From CANHEE01 sp049316985 (GTDB taxonomy: Bacteria > Bacteroidota > Bacteroidia > Chitinophagales > Saprospiraceae): a stretch of DNA of 64,000 nucleotides. The stretch lies in NCBI GenBank assembly GCA_049316985.1, contig JBMOJB010000005.1, forward strand, positions 3,901 through 67,900, read 5' to 3'. Below the pieces are notes generated by a model. The model was not told the DNA's origin. It worked only from the letters and a program-made list of their open reading frames with translations, and did no database searches. Of this stretch, positions 41,461 to 49,980 are shown one piece after another; position 1 is the stretch's first letter; each line of letters opens with the position of its first letter. A program made the translations under genes and the position numbers.

Positions 41461-43881
41461 ATGACTGAAATAACTTCAAATCAAATATCTCACAAGAAAA
41501 CCGAAAATCAAGATTTCATAAAAAAAAATGAGCTATTACGTGACTACTGGCTTTGCAACATGAGTAGGGAGGCCAGTGTAATTGCGCGCAAAGAAGTATT
41601 GACGGGTAAAGCAAAGTTTGGAATTGTAGGAGATGGAAAGGAACTGCCACAAATTATAATGGCGAAAAACTTCAAGGAGGGCGACTGGAGATCAGGTTAT
41701 TACAGAGACCAAACTTTTATGTTTGCCAAAGGTCTGTGCACAATTGAAGAGTTTTTTGCCCAATTGTATGCTGATCCAATAAACGATCCGTTCTCGGGCG
41801 GGAGGCAAATGAACAATCATTTTAGCTCAAAAGCAGTTGATTCGCAAAATGGAGAATGGACCAATCACAAAGCGCTTTTCAATGTTTCGTCAGATAATTC
41901 AAATACTGCGGGACAAATGCCAAGGGCGTTGGGGCTCGCATTAGCATCAAAAAAATACCGACAGCATAAAACACTTTCAAGCAGTACCAATTTTTCAGAT
42001 GCTGGGAATGAAGTGGTTTTTGCGACAATTGGAGATGCAAGTACTTCGGAAGGTCACTTCTGGGAGACCATTAATGCTGCAGGTGTTCTGCAGGTACCCT
42101 TGGTTACATTTGTTTGGGATGACGGTTACGGAATCTCGGTTCCTACCAAATTTCAAACCACTAAAGGTTCGATTTCAAAAGTTCTCCAGGGTTTTAATAG
42201 CAATGAAGATGGCAACGGTGTCGATATTTATGTAGCTAAAGGCTGGGACTATGAAGAAATGAACCATGTTTTTGAAAATGCGGTCAAAAAAACAAGAGAA
42301 ACGCATATTCCCTGTCTTATACACGTCACTGAAGTAACACAACCACAAGGTCACTCAACATCGGGGTCACACGAAAGATACAAGGATGCAGAGAGACTAG
42401 AATTTGAGAAAACGCATGATTGTATCGTAAAGCTAAAAGAATACATTTTATCTACAGGTTTCGCTACTAATGAAGAGCTGGAAAAGATCGAGGCGGAAGC
42501 CAGAATTCATGCACGTGAAGGAAGGAGAAACGCTTGGACAAACTTCCATGGACAAGCACAAAAGTACCTTTACGATGTGATGGAGATTTACGATGTACTA
42601 ACTCAAAGTAGCGACATTCAGTACTTTGTGGAAGAGCAAAAAAAGGCTTTAAAAAGCCTCGTCGATCCACATTTAAGCGAAATTTCGAAAAACGTTCGTA
42701 TAACACTATTCAAAATAGGAAATCGAAACGTAGCGCAACCACTAAAGAATTGGTATGACAACATCTTGGCAAAAGCGGAAAATTGGTATCACGTTGATTT
42801 ATATAGCAGTTCTCCAAAAAGCGCGCTAAAAGTAAAGCCTGTAGCTCCCATTTTTTCACCGAGTAGCCAAACCAAAAGTGGATATGAAATAATCAATAAG
42901 TTCTTTGAAAAAGCATTCGAAAAATATCCTGAGACTTACGCTTTTGGGGAAGATGTGGGAAAAATCGGGGATGTCAATCAAGGATTCATGGGATTGCAGG
43001 AGAAATTTGGCGATGACCGAATCTTTGACGTAGGAATCCGGGAGCTGACTATCATGGGACAAGCACTGGGTATGTCGATGCGTGGGCTCAAGCCAATTGC
43101 TGAAATTCAATATCTTGATTACTTATACTATGGACTCGAACTTCTGGCAGACGACATGTCTTGTCTAAGATACCGTTCAAAAGGTTTGCAGCAGGCGCCG
43201 GCAATCATCCGTACAAGAGGACATCGCCTTGAAGGTATATGGCATTCCGGATCTCCACTTGGCATGATGATTCATTCTCTTCGAGGAATGTACATCTGCG
43301 TGCCCAGAAATTTTACTCAAGCGGCAGGAATGTACTGCACCTTATTGCAATCCGATGATCCGGCTATAGTAGTAGAACCACTCAACGCTTACCGGTTAAA
43401 AGAACAAATTGCTGACAACATTGGTGAATATTCAATCGAACTGGGAAAAGTTGATGTTTTACAAGAAGGAAGCGAGGTTACTTTGGTAACTTATGGTTCT
43501 TGTGTTCGAATCGCACAAGAGGCTGTTGCACTTCTTAACCAATATGGAATTTCCGTTGAATTGATAGATGTTCAAACACTGCTTCCTTTCGATAGGAATG
43601 GCGATATTTCAAAATCGCTTTTAAAAACAAGCAGAATTGTTTTTCTGGATGAAGATGTGCCAGGTGGAGCAACTTCTTACATGATGCAGGAAGTGATCGA
43701 AAAGCAAGGCGGATATCGTTTCCTTGACTCAGCTCCTTTAACAATTACAGCAGCGGCACATAGACCTCCTTTTGGCTCAGATGGAGATTACTTTTCAAAA
43801 CCAAGCTCGGAAGATGTATTCGAGAAGATTTATAAACTGATGATGGAAGTCGAACCAGCAAGATTTGTTAATGTGTTTTAA
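41461..43881 (+). CDS. Fused alpha-beta E1 component of a 2-oxoacid dehydrogenase
   Basis: 806 residues. The N-terminal E1-alpha half (about 20-400) carries the thiamine diphosphate motif from GDASTSEGHFWETIN to WDDGYGISVP; the C-terminal E1-beta half (about 475-806) has FGEDVGKIGDVNQGF, PIAEIQYLDYLYYG and VTYGSCVRIAQEAV. Such fusions are frequent in Bacteroidota and annotated as branched-chain 2-oxoacid or pyruvate dehydrogenase E1. The E2 and E3 genes are not here and the substrate cannot be fixed. The usual NN of the ThDP motif is DD, which I recall as standard in these fusions. A single gene closed by a terminator. Confidence 0.88.
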   Translation: MTEITSNQISHKKTENQDFIKKNELLRDYWLCNMSREASVIARKEVLTGKAKFGIVGDGKELPQIIMAKNFKEGDWRSGYYRDQTFMFAKGLCTIEEFFAQLYADPINDPFSGGRQMNNHFSSKAVDSQNGEWTNHKALFNVSSDNSNTAGQMPRALGLALASKKYRQHKTLSSSTNFSDAGNEVVFATIGDASTSEGHFWETINAAGVLQVPLVTFVWDDGYGISVPTKFQTTKGSISKVLQGFNSNEDGNGVDIYVAKGWDYEEMNHVFENAVKKTRETHIPCLIHVTEVTQPQGHSTSGSHERYKDAERLEFEKTHDCIVKLKEYILSTGFATNEELEKIEAEARIHAREGRRNAWTNFHGQAQKYLYDVMEIYDVLTQSSDIQYFVEEQKKALKSLVDPHLSEISKNVRITLFKIGNRNVAQPLKNWYDNILAKAENWYHVDLYSSSPKSALKVKPVAPIFSPSSQTKSGYEIINKFFEKAFEKYPETYAFGEDVGKIGDVNQGFMGLQEKFGDDRIFDVGIRELTIMGQALGMSMRGLKPIAEIQYLDYLYYGLELLADDMSCLRYRSKGLQQAPAIIRTRGHRLEGIWHSGSPLGMMIHSLRGMYICVPRNFTQAAGMYCTLLQSDDPAIVVEPLNAYRLKEQIADNIGEYSIELGKVDVLQEGSEVTLVTYGSCVRIAQEAVALLNQYGISVELIDVQTLLPFDRNGDISKSLLKTSRIVFLDEDVPGGATSYMMQEVIEKQGGYRFLDSAPLTITAAAHRPPFGSDGDYFSKPSSEDVFEKIYKLMMEVEPARFVNVF

Positions 43882-43918
43882 TACGGTGCGTCAACCTGTT
43901 AGCATTGATTACCAATAA

Positions 43919-43958
43919 AAAAAACCGCTAGGATTATTTTTCTAGCGGCTTTTTTTTC
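43919..43958 (+). terminator. Rho-independent terminator after the E1 gene
   Basis: CCGCTAG (43925-43931) / CTAGCGG (43942-43948), 10-base loop, A-run before and eight T after. Confidence 0.85.
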
Positions 43959-44049
43959 CTCAATCAGAAAAAATATCACATTAGCAAAATTTGGCATGTA
44001 TATTGCAGTAAATAAAAAAGAAATCTAAGCTACAAAAAATCTATCTAAA

Positions 44050-44085
44050 CCTGAGTTTATGTCCCCCCACAACTCGGGGTTTTTT
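44050..44085 (+). terminator. Second plus-strand terminator with no gene in front
   Basis: CCTGAGTT (44050-44057) pairs with AACTCGGG (44071-44078) including one T-G pair; loop of 13 bases containing six C; six T follow (44080-44085). It lies about 90 bases past the E1 terminator, in a stretch with no open frame, so it may end a short RNA or be a back-up terminator. Confidence 0.6.
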
Positions 44086-44089
44086 ATTT

Positions 44090-45313
44090 TTACAAGTTTG
44101 AAGTGAGAAGTAAATCCAAATTTGTTGTTTTTATTCCAAATCTGCTACCTATATAGTCATTGGTTACATGTCCCTTGAATGTGTACACACCATGTCTCAA
44201 CCCATGATCCGAATAAAGCAAGTCTTCAATACTTCCCGTAAATTGAGTTTTAAGTAACAGTGGAGTCAGAATATTACTAACAGCCATTGAAGCAGTACGT
44301 GGTGTTCTTGAAGCTATATTGGGGACACAATAGTGAATAACGCCATGTTTGATAAATGTCGGTTTATCATGCGAGGTTACTTCTGATGTCGCAAAACAAC
44401 CACCTTGATCAATACTTACGTCAATAATTACAGCACCAGGCTTCATTTTCAGGACCATATCTTCCTGCACAATCATGGGAGCTCTCCCTGATTTAGAATG
44501 AATTGCACCAATAGCTACATCGGCAGTAAGTAATTCGCTCTCAAGTGTATAAGGGTCAATCGATGACGTATAAAGCTGCCGTCCGATTTGCTTTTGCAAG
44601 CGCATTAATTTGTAGATATTATTATCAAAAATCCTGATTTCTGCACCCAAGCCTAATGCTGCTCTGCTGGCAAACTCAGCTACTACTCCAGCTCCCAGAA
44701 TAACTACTTTAGCAGGGGCAACTCCTGATACCCCACCAAGCAAAATCCCTGAGCCTCCTTGTGTCTTTGTAAGTAATTCTGCCGCAGATTGTATCGCACT
44801 TATTCCAGCGATTTCGCTCATAATCCTAACTATTGGAAAGCTGCCATCTTGGTCCTGCATGTATTCCATAGCTAGCGCAATTACCCTTTTCTGTTTCAGT
44901 TGCAGAATATAATTGACATCAATAGTGGCAAGTTGCAAAGGAGAAATGAGAATTTGATTAGGGTGCATCAAATTAATTTCATCTAAAGTTGGAGGTGCTA
45001 CTTTTAGCAAAATATTACATTTGAAGACCTCTGTAATTTCAAATACAACTTCTGCTCCGGCTTCTGAAAAATCTCTGTCAGAATAATTAGATTTCATTCC
45101 GGCTCCCGCTTCAATAATGACTCGGTGACCATGTGCAACTAAAGTTGTAACAGACGAAGGCACAAGCGCAACTCTATTTTCTTGAAGCGTACTTTCTTTC
45201 GGTATACCAATGAAAAGAGATTTTTGCCGATAATGAATTTCAAGGGTCTCTGTCTGCGTATGCCACTCAGTGTGTAACAGAGGTGAAATACTAATTTTTG
45301 GTTGATCTCCCAT
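44090..45313 (-). CDS. ald: Alanine dehydrogenase-like protein
   Basis: 407 residues, about 30 longer than usual because of an N-terminal extension before SLFIGIPKE. The alanine dehydrogenase/PNT family interconverts alanine and pyruvate with NAD. Preserved: Arg47 (ENRVALVP), Lys104 (LLKVAPP), the NAD fold AKVVILGAGVVAEFASRAALGLGA, and Asp302 (DVSIDQGG). The catalytic His of the usual YLHLA motif is Gln127 (SPLQLA). I recall Gln-containing Ald sequences in Bacteroidota, so activity may still be present with altered chemistry; the name is therefore provisional. It has a good minus-strand promoter at 45337-45366. Confidence 0.82.
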   Translation of the reverse strand: MGDQPKISISPLLHTEWHTQTETLEIHYRQKSLFIGIPKESTLQENRVALVPSSVTTLVAHGHRVIIEAGAGMKSNYSDRDFSEAGAEVVFEITEVFKCNILLKVAPPTLDEINLMHPNQILISPLQLATIDVNYILQLKQKRVIALAMEYMQDQDGSFPIVRIMSEIAGISAIQSAAELLTKTQGGSGILLGGVSGVAPAKVVILGAGVVAEFASRAALGLGAEIRIFDNNIYKLMRLQKQIGRQLYTSSIDPYTLESELLTADVAIGAIHSKSGRAPMIVQEDMVLKMKPGAVIIDVSIDQGGCFATSEVTSHDKPTFIKHGVIHYCVPNIASRTPRTASMAVSNILTPLLLKTQFTGSIEDLLYSDHGLRHGVYTFKGHVTNDYIGSRFGIKTTNLDLLLTSNL

Positions 45314-45336
45314 ATTTTTCGCTTTGGAATATAGAA

Positions 45337-45366
45337 CAAAGATAGTTTTTTTTCAAAAACTACCAA
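45337..45366 (-). promoter_or_regulatory. Bacteroidota promoter for ald
   Basis: Minus-strand TTG (45364-45366), 19 bases, TATCTTTG (45337-45344), 23 bases before the ATG. The -33 part overlaps the 3' end of osmC. Confidence 0.65.
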
Positions 45367-45764
45367 ACAAACTCAATCGCTTGTTCCAAATCCGGATGAA
45401 GACTCTTACTTATGGGACATGCATACGCTATTTTTTCCAAAATCTGCTTTTCTTCTTCTGTGTAGTCATTGGAGGGCATAGTAATACGGACTTCGATTCT
45501 GACAATTCTTCTTGGTGGATCACTAGACATAATTTTTTGCACTGTAGCACTGGCGCCATCGATTGTAAGCCCCCTGCTCATTGTTCCAATTGCCATAGTT
45601 GTCAACATACAACTTCCAAGTGCAGTAGCCATCAAATCTGTTGGGGAAGAAGCCAGCCCTTTTCCATGATTATCTGTTGGGGCATCCGTTAGGACAGCGC
45701 TTCCGGATTGTATATGTACCATTTCAGTGCGTAAATCACCGAGGTAAGTAATTTTTGAAGTCAT
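45360..45764 (-). CDS. OsmC-family protein
   Basis: 134 residues from ATG 45764. OsmC/Ohr proteins are thiol peroxidases that reduce organic hydroperoxides; the two Cys are visible in ALGSCMLTTMAI and the later ACPISKSLHPD. YLGDLRTEMVHIQSG is the normal N-terminus of this branch (YhfA-like). The frame stays open to 45836, but the extra part would run through the dnaN terminator hairpin (45815-45861) and is hydrophobic and atypical. It sits between ald and dnaN on the same strand. Confidence 0.9.
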   Translation of the reverse strand: MTSKITYLGDLRTEMVHIQSGSAVLTDAPTDNHGKGLASSPTDLMATALGSCMLTTMAIGTMSRGLTIDGASATVQKIMSSDPPRRIVRIEVRITMPSNDYTEEEKQILEKIAYACPISKSLHPDLEQAIEFVW

Positions 45765-45814
45765 ACGAATTAGATCATTTGAAAAATTAATAAAAAACAC
45801 TGGACAATAGACAA

Positions 45815-45861
45815 TAAAAAAGGCAAAAAACACCATTTCTGGAAGCTTTTTGCCTTTTTAT
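45815..45861 (-). terminator. Rho-independent terminator of dnaN
   Basis: AAAAAGGCAAAAA / TTTTTGCCTTTTT, a perfect A/T-rich stem with GGC/GCC core and a 15- to 17-base loop, ending in T on the minus strand just after the dnaN stop at 45875. Confidence 0.75.
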
Positions 45862-45874
45862 AAATTCTCAAATG

Positions 45875-46987
45875 TTAATTGCTCAACATTACCGGCATTA
45901 CCAACATTAAAATTGTGCAACCATCATTTTGTTCAGATGGCAACAAAATTCCAGCTCTTGTTGGTGTTGAAAGTTCTAGTTTTACTTCATCAGACTCCAG
46001 CACAGTTAACATTTCTATGACAAATTTGGCATTGAATCCAATCGTTAGCGGGCTTCCTTCATATGTACAAGGCAACTGCTCCGTTGCTTCATTGGAAAAG
46101 TCAAGATCTTGAGAAGAGATATTTAAACTGCCATCATTAATGTTCAAAATAACCTGATTTGTAGTCTTGTTGGCATAAATAGAAATTCTTTTTAGCGAAT
46201 TCTGAAAGTCCATTCGATTAACCGTCAACAAATTGGGGTTTTCAACCGGTATAACTGCGTTGTAATCAGGGTATTTCTGGTCGATAAGCCGACAAACAAG
46301 TTTCGTATTCCCAAAATTAAAAAATGCATTTGACTTATTGAATGACAATTCTACTTCTCCACTTTGAGGAAGTGCATTCTTTAATAAATTTAGTGCTTTT
46401 TTGGGCAGGATAAATGTACTACTAAAATCACCTTGCACATTATGCACCGTATACTTTACCAATTTGTGTGCATCAGTTGCTACAAAAATTATTCGTCCTG
46501 ACTCAACTTGAAAATACACCCCCGTCATTGCCGGACGCAAATCATCATTGCTGGTTGCAAAAAGCGTTTTAGATATGGCTTGACTTAAGTCGTAAGCGCT
46601 TAATGTAACTGTTTCCACTGTATCCGGTTCCGGAATACTTGGATAATCCTCACCATTTTCTCCAGAGAGCCTGTATTTTCCATAGGCCGAAGTAATTTCA
46701 ATTCCAAAAATCTCATTGAACGAAAAACTAATCGGCTGTTGAGGAAGGGCTTTTAAGGTATCCATCAAGATTTTAGCAGGAACAGCGATTGAACCATTTC
46801 CATCTGAATTTACGTCAATATCTGTCCGAACAGACGTCTCAAGGTCTGTTGCCGCAATGGTTAATTTATTATCCTGAATATTGAATAAAAAATCTTCCAA
46901 TATAGGCAAAACAGGATTCGAAGCGATAGCCCCGCTTACCAACTGCAGTTGTTTGAGTAGATCTGATGAGGAAACGCTAAATTTCAT
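45875..46987 (-). CDS. dnaN: DNA polymerase III beta subunit (sliding clamp)
   Basis: 370 residues, the three-domain beta clamp. MKFSVSSSDLLKQLQLVSGAI opens domain 1; IAATDLETSVRTDID, MTGVYFQV, FVATDAHKLVKYT, TFILPKKAL and RISIYANKTTNQV mark the usual strands; TILMLVMPVML is the C-terminal strand with the expected MPM-like end (here MPV). It tethers polymerase to DNA. Unlike many bacteria there is no dnaA or recF beside it; divergent aroB follows instead. The upstream region carries a complete promoter and one DnaA-box-like 9-mer. Confidence 0.97.
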   Translation of the reverse strand: MKFSVSSSDLLKQLQLVSGAIASNPVLPILEDFLFNIQDNKLTIAATDLETSVRTDIDVNSDGNGSIAVPAKILMDTLKALPQQPISFSFNEIFGIEITSAYGKYRLSGENGEDYPSIPEPDTVETVTLSAYDLSQAISKTLFATSNDDLRPAMTGVYFQVESGRIIFVATDAHKLVKYTVHNVQGDFSSTFILPKKALNLLKNALPQSGEVELSFNKSNAFFNFGNTKLVCRLIDQKYPDYNAVIPVENPNLLTVNRMDFQNSLKRISIYANKTTNQVILNINDGSLNISSQDLDFSNEATEQLPCTYEGSPLTIGFNAKFVIEMLTVLESDEVKLELSTPTRAGILLPSEQNDGCTILMLVMPVMLSN

Positions 46988-47026
46988 AAATTAATTAACT
47001 TTTAAACTTTTATACATTTAAGCTGG

Positions 47027-47057
47027 CAAATATAGTGCCTTCCCGCATTAATTTCAA
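47027..47057 (-). promoter_or_regulatory. Bacteroidota promoter for dnaN
   Basis: Minus-strand TTG (47055-47057), 20 bases, TATATTTG (47027-47034), 39 bases before the ATG at 46987. Both elements and spacing fit. Confidence 0.7.
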
Positions 47058-47075
47058 TGAAAGATGCTAACATTT

Positions 47076-47084
47076 TGTGGAAAA
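47076..47084. promoter_or_regulatory. Single DnaA-box-like 9-mer near dnaN
   Basis: TGTGGAAAA, reverse complement of TTTTCCACA, fits the relaxed TTWTNCACA box. It lies upstream of dnaN, but a lone match is expected by chance in 64 kb. Confidence 0.25.
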
Positions 47085-47141
47085 GGTACTTATTTTATAC
47101 AGCTTTGAATCTTCGATGAGTATTTTCTTCCAATCAAGGTC

Positions 47142-47149
47142 TATCTTTG
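47142..47149 (+). promoter_or_regulatory. Bacteroidota -7 box for aroB (TATCTTTG)
   Basis: Exact TAnnTTTG, 28 bases before ATG 47178. The upstream -33 TTG is not evident. Confidence 0.5.
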
Positions 47150-47177
47150 TCGCATTTGAATTAATTTTCACGAAAAC

Positions 47178-48284
47178 ATGTCATCCACCAGTAATAATAT
47201 TAAAATTCAGAATCATATAAAACCCTCAAATTCTGAAGGCTATACTATTTTCCCCGGCACTTTAGCGAAGTCCTGGAAGGATTGGTTCTCTCAAAGATCA
47301 TACAGCTCTATTTTCATTTTAGTTGATGAAAATACGAAGGAAAAATGTTTGCCTGTTTTTTTAGCTAAAACCGAAATCCATTCCTACCTTCTTATTGAAA
47401 TTGAATCCGGCGAAAGCAACAAAACCATATCCACGTGTGAAAAAATATGGTCCCAAATGATGAAGTTTTCTGCGGATAGAAAATCGCTCTGTATAAATTT
47501 GGGGGGGGGAGTAATTGGTGACATGGGTGGTTTCTGCGCGTCAACTTATAAGCGGGGAATAGATTTTGTACAAGTTCCTACTACACTCTTGGCGCAAGTT
47601 GATGCTTCAATTGGCGGAAAACTGGGAATCGACTTCAATAATATAAAAAATGGAATCGGGATTTTTCAAAACCCGGTCGCAGTGTTTATTGACATAGATT
47701 TCTTAGCTTCTCTGCCAGAAAGAGAATTAAAAAGCGGGTTTGCCGAAATGCTTAAACATGCCCTCATTTCAAGTGAGCGTGATTGGGCCCTTTTATCAAA
47801 GGAGCTTCCTGAAGTTAATGCTGCGCTGATTTACAATATCGCAAATTCACTAAAAATAAAAAAAGCATTTATAGATAAAGATCCTTTTGAAGAAAACATC
47901 CGAAAAGCACTAAATTTCGGACATACTATTGGTCATGCCATTGAAAGCTACTATATTCTGCATAAAAATCCAATCTTACATGGAGAAGCAATTGCCATAG
48001 GAATAGTATGTGAATCTTATTTGTCAGCGATAGTGCTTGGCTTTCCTATTGAGCAATTAGAAAAGATTGTTTTGGGCTTTTCCAAAATCTTTCCAAAGGT
48101 TGAACTTCCTGAAAATTCTTTTGATTATCTAATTGAATTGATGCATCAGGATAAAAAAAATGAAAAGAATTTTGTCAACTTCACGCTACTCCTCGAAATA
48201 GGGAAAGCGAAAATCAATCAATATCCGGATAAAATACTAATTTGTAATAGCTTAAAATACTACCTTCAAAATTACCCAGATTAA
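47178..48284 (+). CDS. aroB: 3-dehydroquinate synthase
   Basis: 368 residues. Second step of the shikimate pathway, NAD- and metal-dependent. NAD loop INLGGGVIGDMGGF, PTTLLAQVDASIGGKLGID, and metal ligands in EMLKHALI (Glu), HTIGHAIES (His) and HGEAIAIG (His) are all intact. The GGG of the NAD loop is encoded within a run of nine G (47501-47509), a slippage-prone tract. One base after the stop the next ATG begins, so aroB and the following lipoprotein form an operon. aroA lies 5 kb away on the other strand. Confidence 0.96.
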   Translation: MSSTSNNIKIQNHIKPSNSEGYTIFPGTLAKSWKDWFSQRSYSSIFILVDENTKEKCLPVFLAKTEIHSYLLIEIESGESNKTISTCEKIWSQMMKFSADRKSLCINLGGGVIGDMGGFCASTYKRGIDFVQVPTTLLAQVDASIGGKLGIDFNNIKNGIGIFQNPVAVFIDIDFLASLPERELKSGFAEMLKHALISSERDWALLSKELPEVNAALIYNIANSLKIKKAFIDKDPFEENIRKALNFGHTIGHAIESYYILHKNPILHGEAIAIGIVCESYLSAIVLGFPIEQLEKIVLGFSKIFPKVELPENSFDYLIELMHQDKKNEKNFVNFTLLLEIGKAKINQYPDKILICNSLKYYLQNYPD

Positions 48285-48285
48285 G

Positions 48286-49023
48286 ATGAAACCAATAATT
48301 GCAAATTTAATTCGACTGTCGCTTCTGACGATAACAATAATCACCGCCTGCAAAGATGAAAAAGATATTTCAGGGTACTATTTTCCAGTTAATGCGCTGA
48401 AAGAAGGAAAAGTCTATGAGTATCGTTTCGTTGGAAAACCGGACGTTTTACCCGAATATTGGTATCATATCACAGTAAATGCCGACCCTAAATCGAGTGA
48501 AAAAAAGGGAAGATACTTTGTTAGTACTTTGTATGGGCCGGAAATGGAACCCAAACAACTCGTTAGCGAAGAAGTTGTCAGCAATGGTATGCTGTTAGAC
48601 GAATTACATCTTTATTTTAAAGACAGTATAGGCAAATTTGTAAAAGTTGATCCGGTGATTATTTCAAGGAACGTGTATCCTTTCCAATTTCAAGATACAA
48701 CTACTAAATATTTCTATAAAATCTTTTTTAAAAACCCTTTTGATTCACTGCAGACAACATACTTAACAAGGACCAGAACCTACAAAGGGAAAACAACCTA
48801 TGCATACAAGGGAAAAGATTATGATTGCGTGGAATTTGCATTAGAAGAGAAGTATGCAGATGATAAGGAAGGTCGTTGGGAAAAAATTGTATATGGCAAA
48901 GAATTATATGCAAAAGGGATTGGACTTATCTACTATAAAAAAGGCTTACAGGCGGACTTTAATTTAGAATACGAACTAGCAGATATATACACCCAGGAAG
49001 AACTTGAAAAGAAATTAAAATGA
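48286..49023 (+). CDS. Putative lipoprotein of unknown function
   Basis: 245 residues, family not recognised. The lipobox IITAC places the lipidated Cys at residue 22. The mature chain (YFPVNALKEGKVYEYRFVG, YWYHITVNADP, LDELHLYFKDS, YAYKGKDYDCVEFALEEKY, GIGLIYYKKGL) is beta-rich and aromatic, as in many Bacteroidota outer-membrane lipoproteins. It starts one base after aroB, so is probably cotranscribed, but no link with aromatic synthesis is evident. Confidence 0.7.
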   Translation: MKPIIANLIRLSLLTITIITACKDEKDISGYYFPVNALKEGKVYEYRFVGKPDVLPEYWYHITVNADPKSSEKKGRYFVSTLYGPEMEPKQLVSEEVVSNGMLLDELHLYFKDSIGKFVKVDPVIISRNVYPFQFQDTTTKYFYKIFFKNPFDSLQTTYLTRTRTYKGKTTYAYKGKDYDCVEFALEEKYADDKEGRWEKIVYGKELYAKGIGLIYYKKGLQADFNLEYELADIYTQEELEKKLK

Positions 49024-49109
49024 TACAACTATTTTGCAGAATAATACCTCTTTACTAACTAATACGCAGATAATCAAGTTAAAAATATTTTTATTTCAAA
49101 AAATTGCTG

Positions 49110-49117
49110 TATCTTTG
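49110..49117 (+). promoter_or_regulatory. Bacteroidota -7 box for bamD (TATCTTTG)
   Basis: Exact TAnnTTTG, 23 bases before ATG 49141; no -33 TTG at good spacing. It would drive the bamD-rpoZ-coaBC-porD run. Confidence 0.5.
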
Positions 49118-49140
49118 CAGGCTGAATTCAAAAATTCACT

Positions 49141-49980
49141 ATGACCCTTTGTAAATTCACGTATTTTTTCTTTGCTTTTTCCTTTTTTACGCTTATTTCA
49201 TGTAAATCTGAATATGAAAAACTTCGCACATCCGGAAATACAAAAGCAATTATGGCCAAAGCCATGGACTATTACAAAAAGGGTGATTACACAAAAGCGC
49301 AGGGTCTTTATGACCTGATTATTTCAAATTTGAGAGGTTCTGTAGATGCAGAAAAAGTATACTTTGAATACGCTTACACCCATTTTCATTTGCAAAAATT
49401 TGTTTCATCCGCATATTACTTTAAGCAATTTTCTCAAACTTTTCCAAATAGTGAGTTAAAAGAGGAAGCGGATTACATGTCGGCCTATAGTGAATATAAG
49501 ATGTCTCCTATTTATAGACTTGATCAGACTGCAACAGCAAAAGCTGTAGATGAACTGCAATTGTTTATGAATACTTATCCAACTAGCACGAGAATTAAGG
49601 AATGCAATAAACTGATCGATGAATTAAGGGTAAAGCTTGAGAAAAAAGCGTTCGAAGAAGGTGAGTTGTATTTTAATCTTAGGGAATACCAGGCTGCCAT
49701 ACAATCATATAATAATCTATTAAAAGATTTTCCTGAAACAAGCAATGCAGAGCTGGTACATTACAAAATTGCACTCAGCGCCTACAACTATGCTACAAAT
49801 AGCATTTTAAGCAAACAAGAAGACCGCTATAAACTAGCACGGGAAGAATCAAAAGATTTCTTGCTGAGCTACGAAAAAAGTAAATTTCGCAAAGAAATTG
49901 CGTTTATAAATAAAGATTCTCAATTAAAATTAAAAGAAATAGAAAATGACAGACATCAAAACAAGAGCACAAGGAATTGA
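49141..49980 (+). CDS. bamD: Outer membrane assembly lipoprotein BamD
   Basis: 279 residues. The lipobox LISC gives Cys21 as the anchor. Several TPR-like helix pairs follow (AMDYYKKGDYTKAQGLYDLII, YFEYAYTHFHLQKFVSSAYYFKQF, EEGELYFNLREYQAAIQSYNNLL, AELVHYKIALSAYNYA), as in BamD, which works with BamA to insert beta-barrel proteins. The N-terminal KSEYEKLRTSGNT is characteristic of the Bacteroidota protein. Its 3' end overlaps rpoZ by 35 bases, and the order bamD-rpoZ-coaBC-DUF4835 is conserved in the phylum. Confidence 0.93.
   Translation: MTLCKFTYFFFAFSFFTLISCKSEYEKLRTSGNTKAIMAKAMDYYKKGDYTKAQGLYDLIISNLRGSVDAEKVYFEYAYTHFHLQKFVSSAYYFKQFSQTFPNSELKEEADYMSAYSEYKMSPIYRLDQTATAKAVDELQLFMNTYPTSTRIKECNKLIDELRVKLEKKAFEEGELYFNLREYQAAIQSYNNLLKDFPETSNAELVHYKIALSAYNYATNSILSKQEDRYKLAREESKDFLLSYEKSKFRKEIAFINKDSQLKLKEIENDRHQNKSTRN

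Noticed and set aside
45765..45836. N-terminal extension of the OsmC protein
   Set aside because: Hydrophobic and atypical for OsmC, and it crosses the dnaN terminator hairpin. ATG 45764 aligns with the family.
47076..47084. Replication origin near dnaN
   Set aside because: Only one DnaA-box-like 9-mer is visible and dnaA, rnpA or an AT-rich unwinding cluster are absent; a single match is expected by chance.
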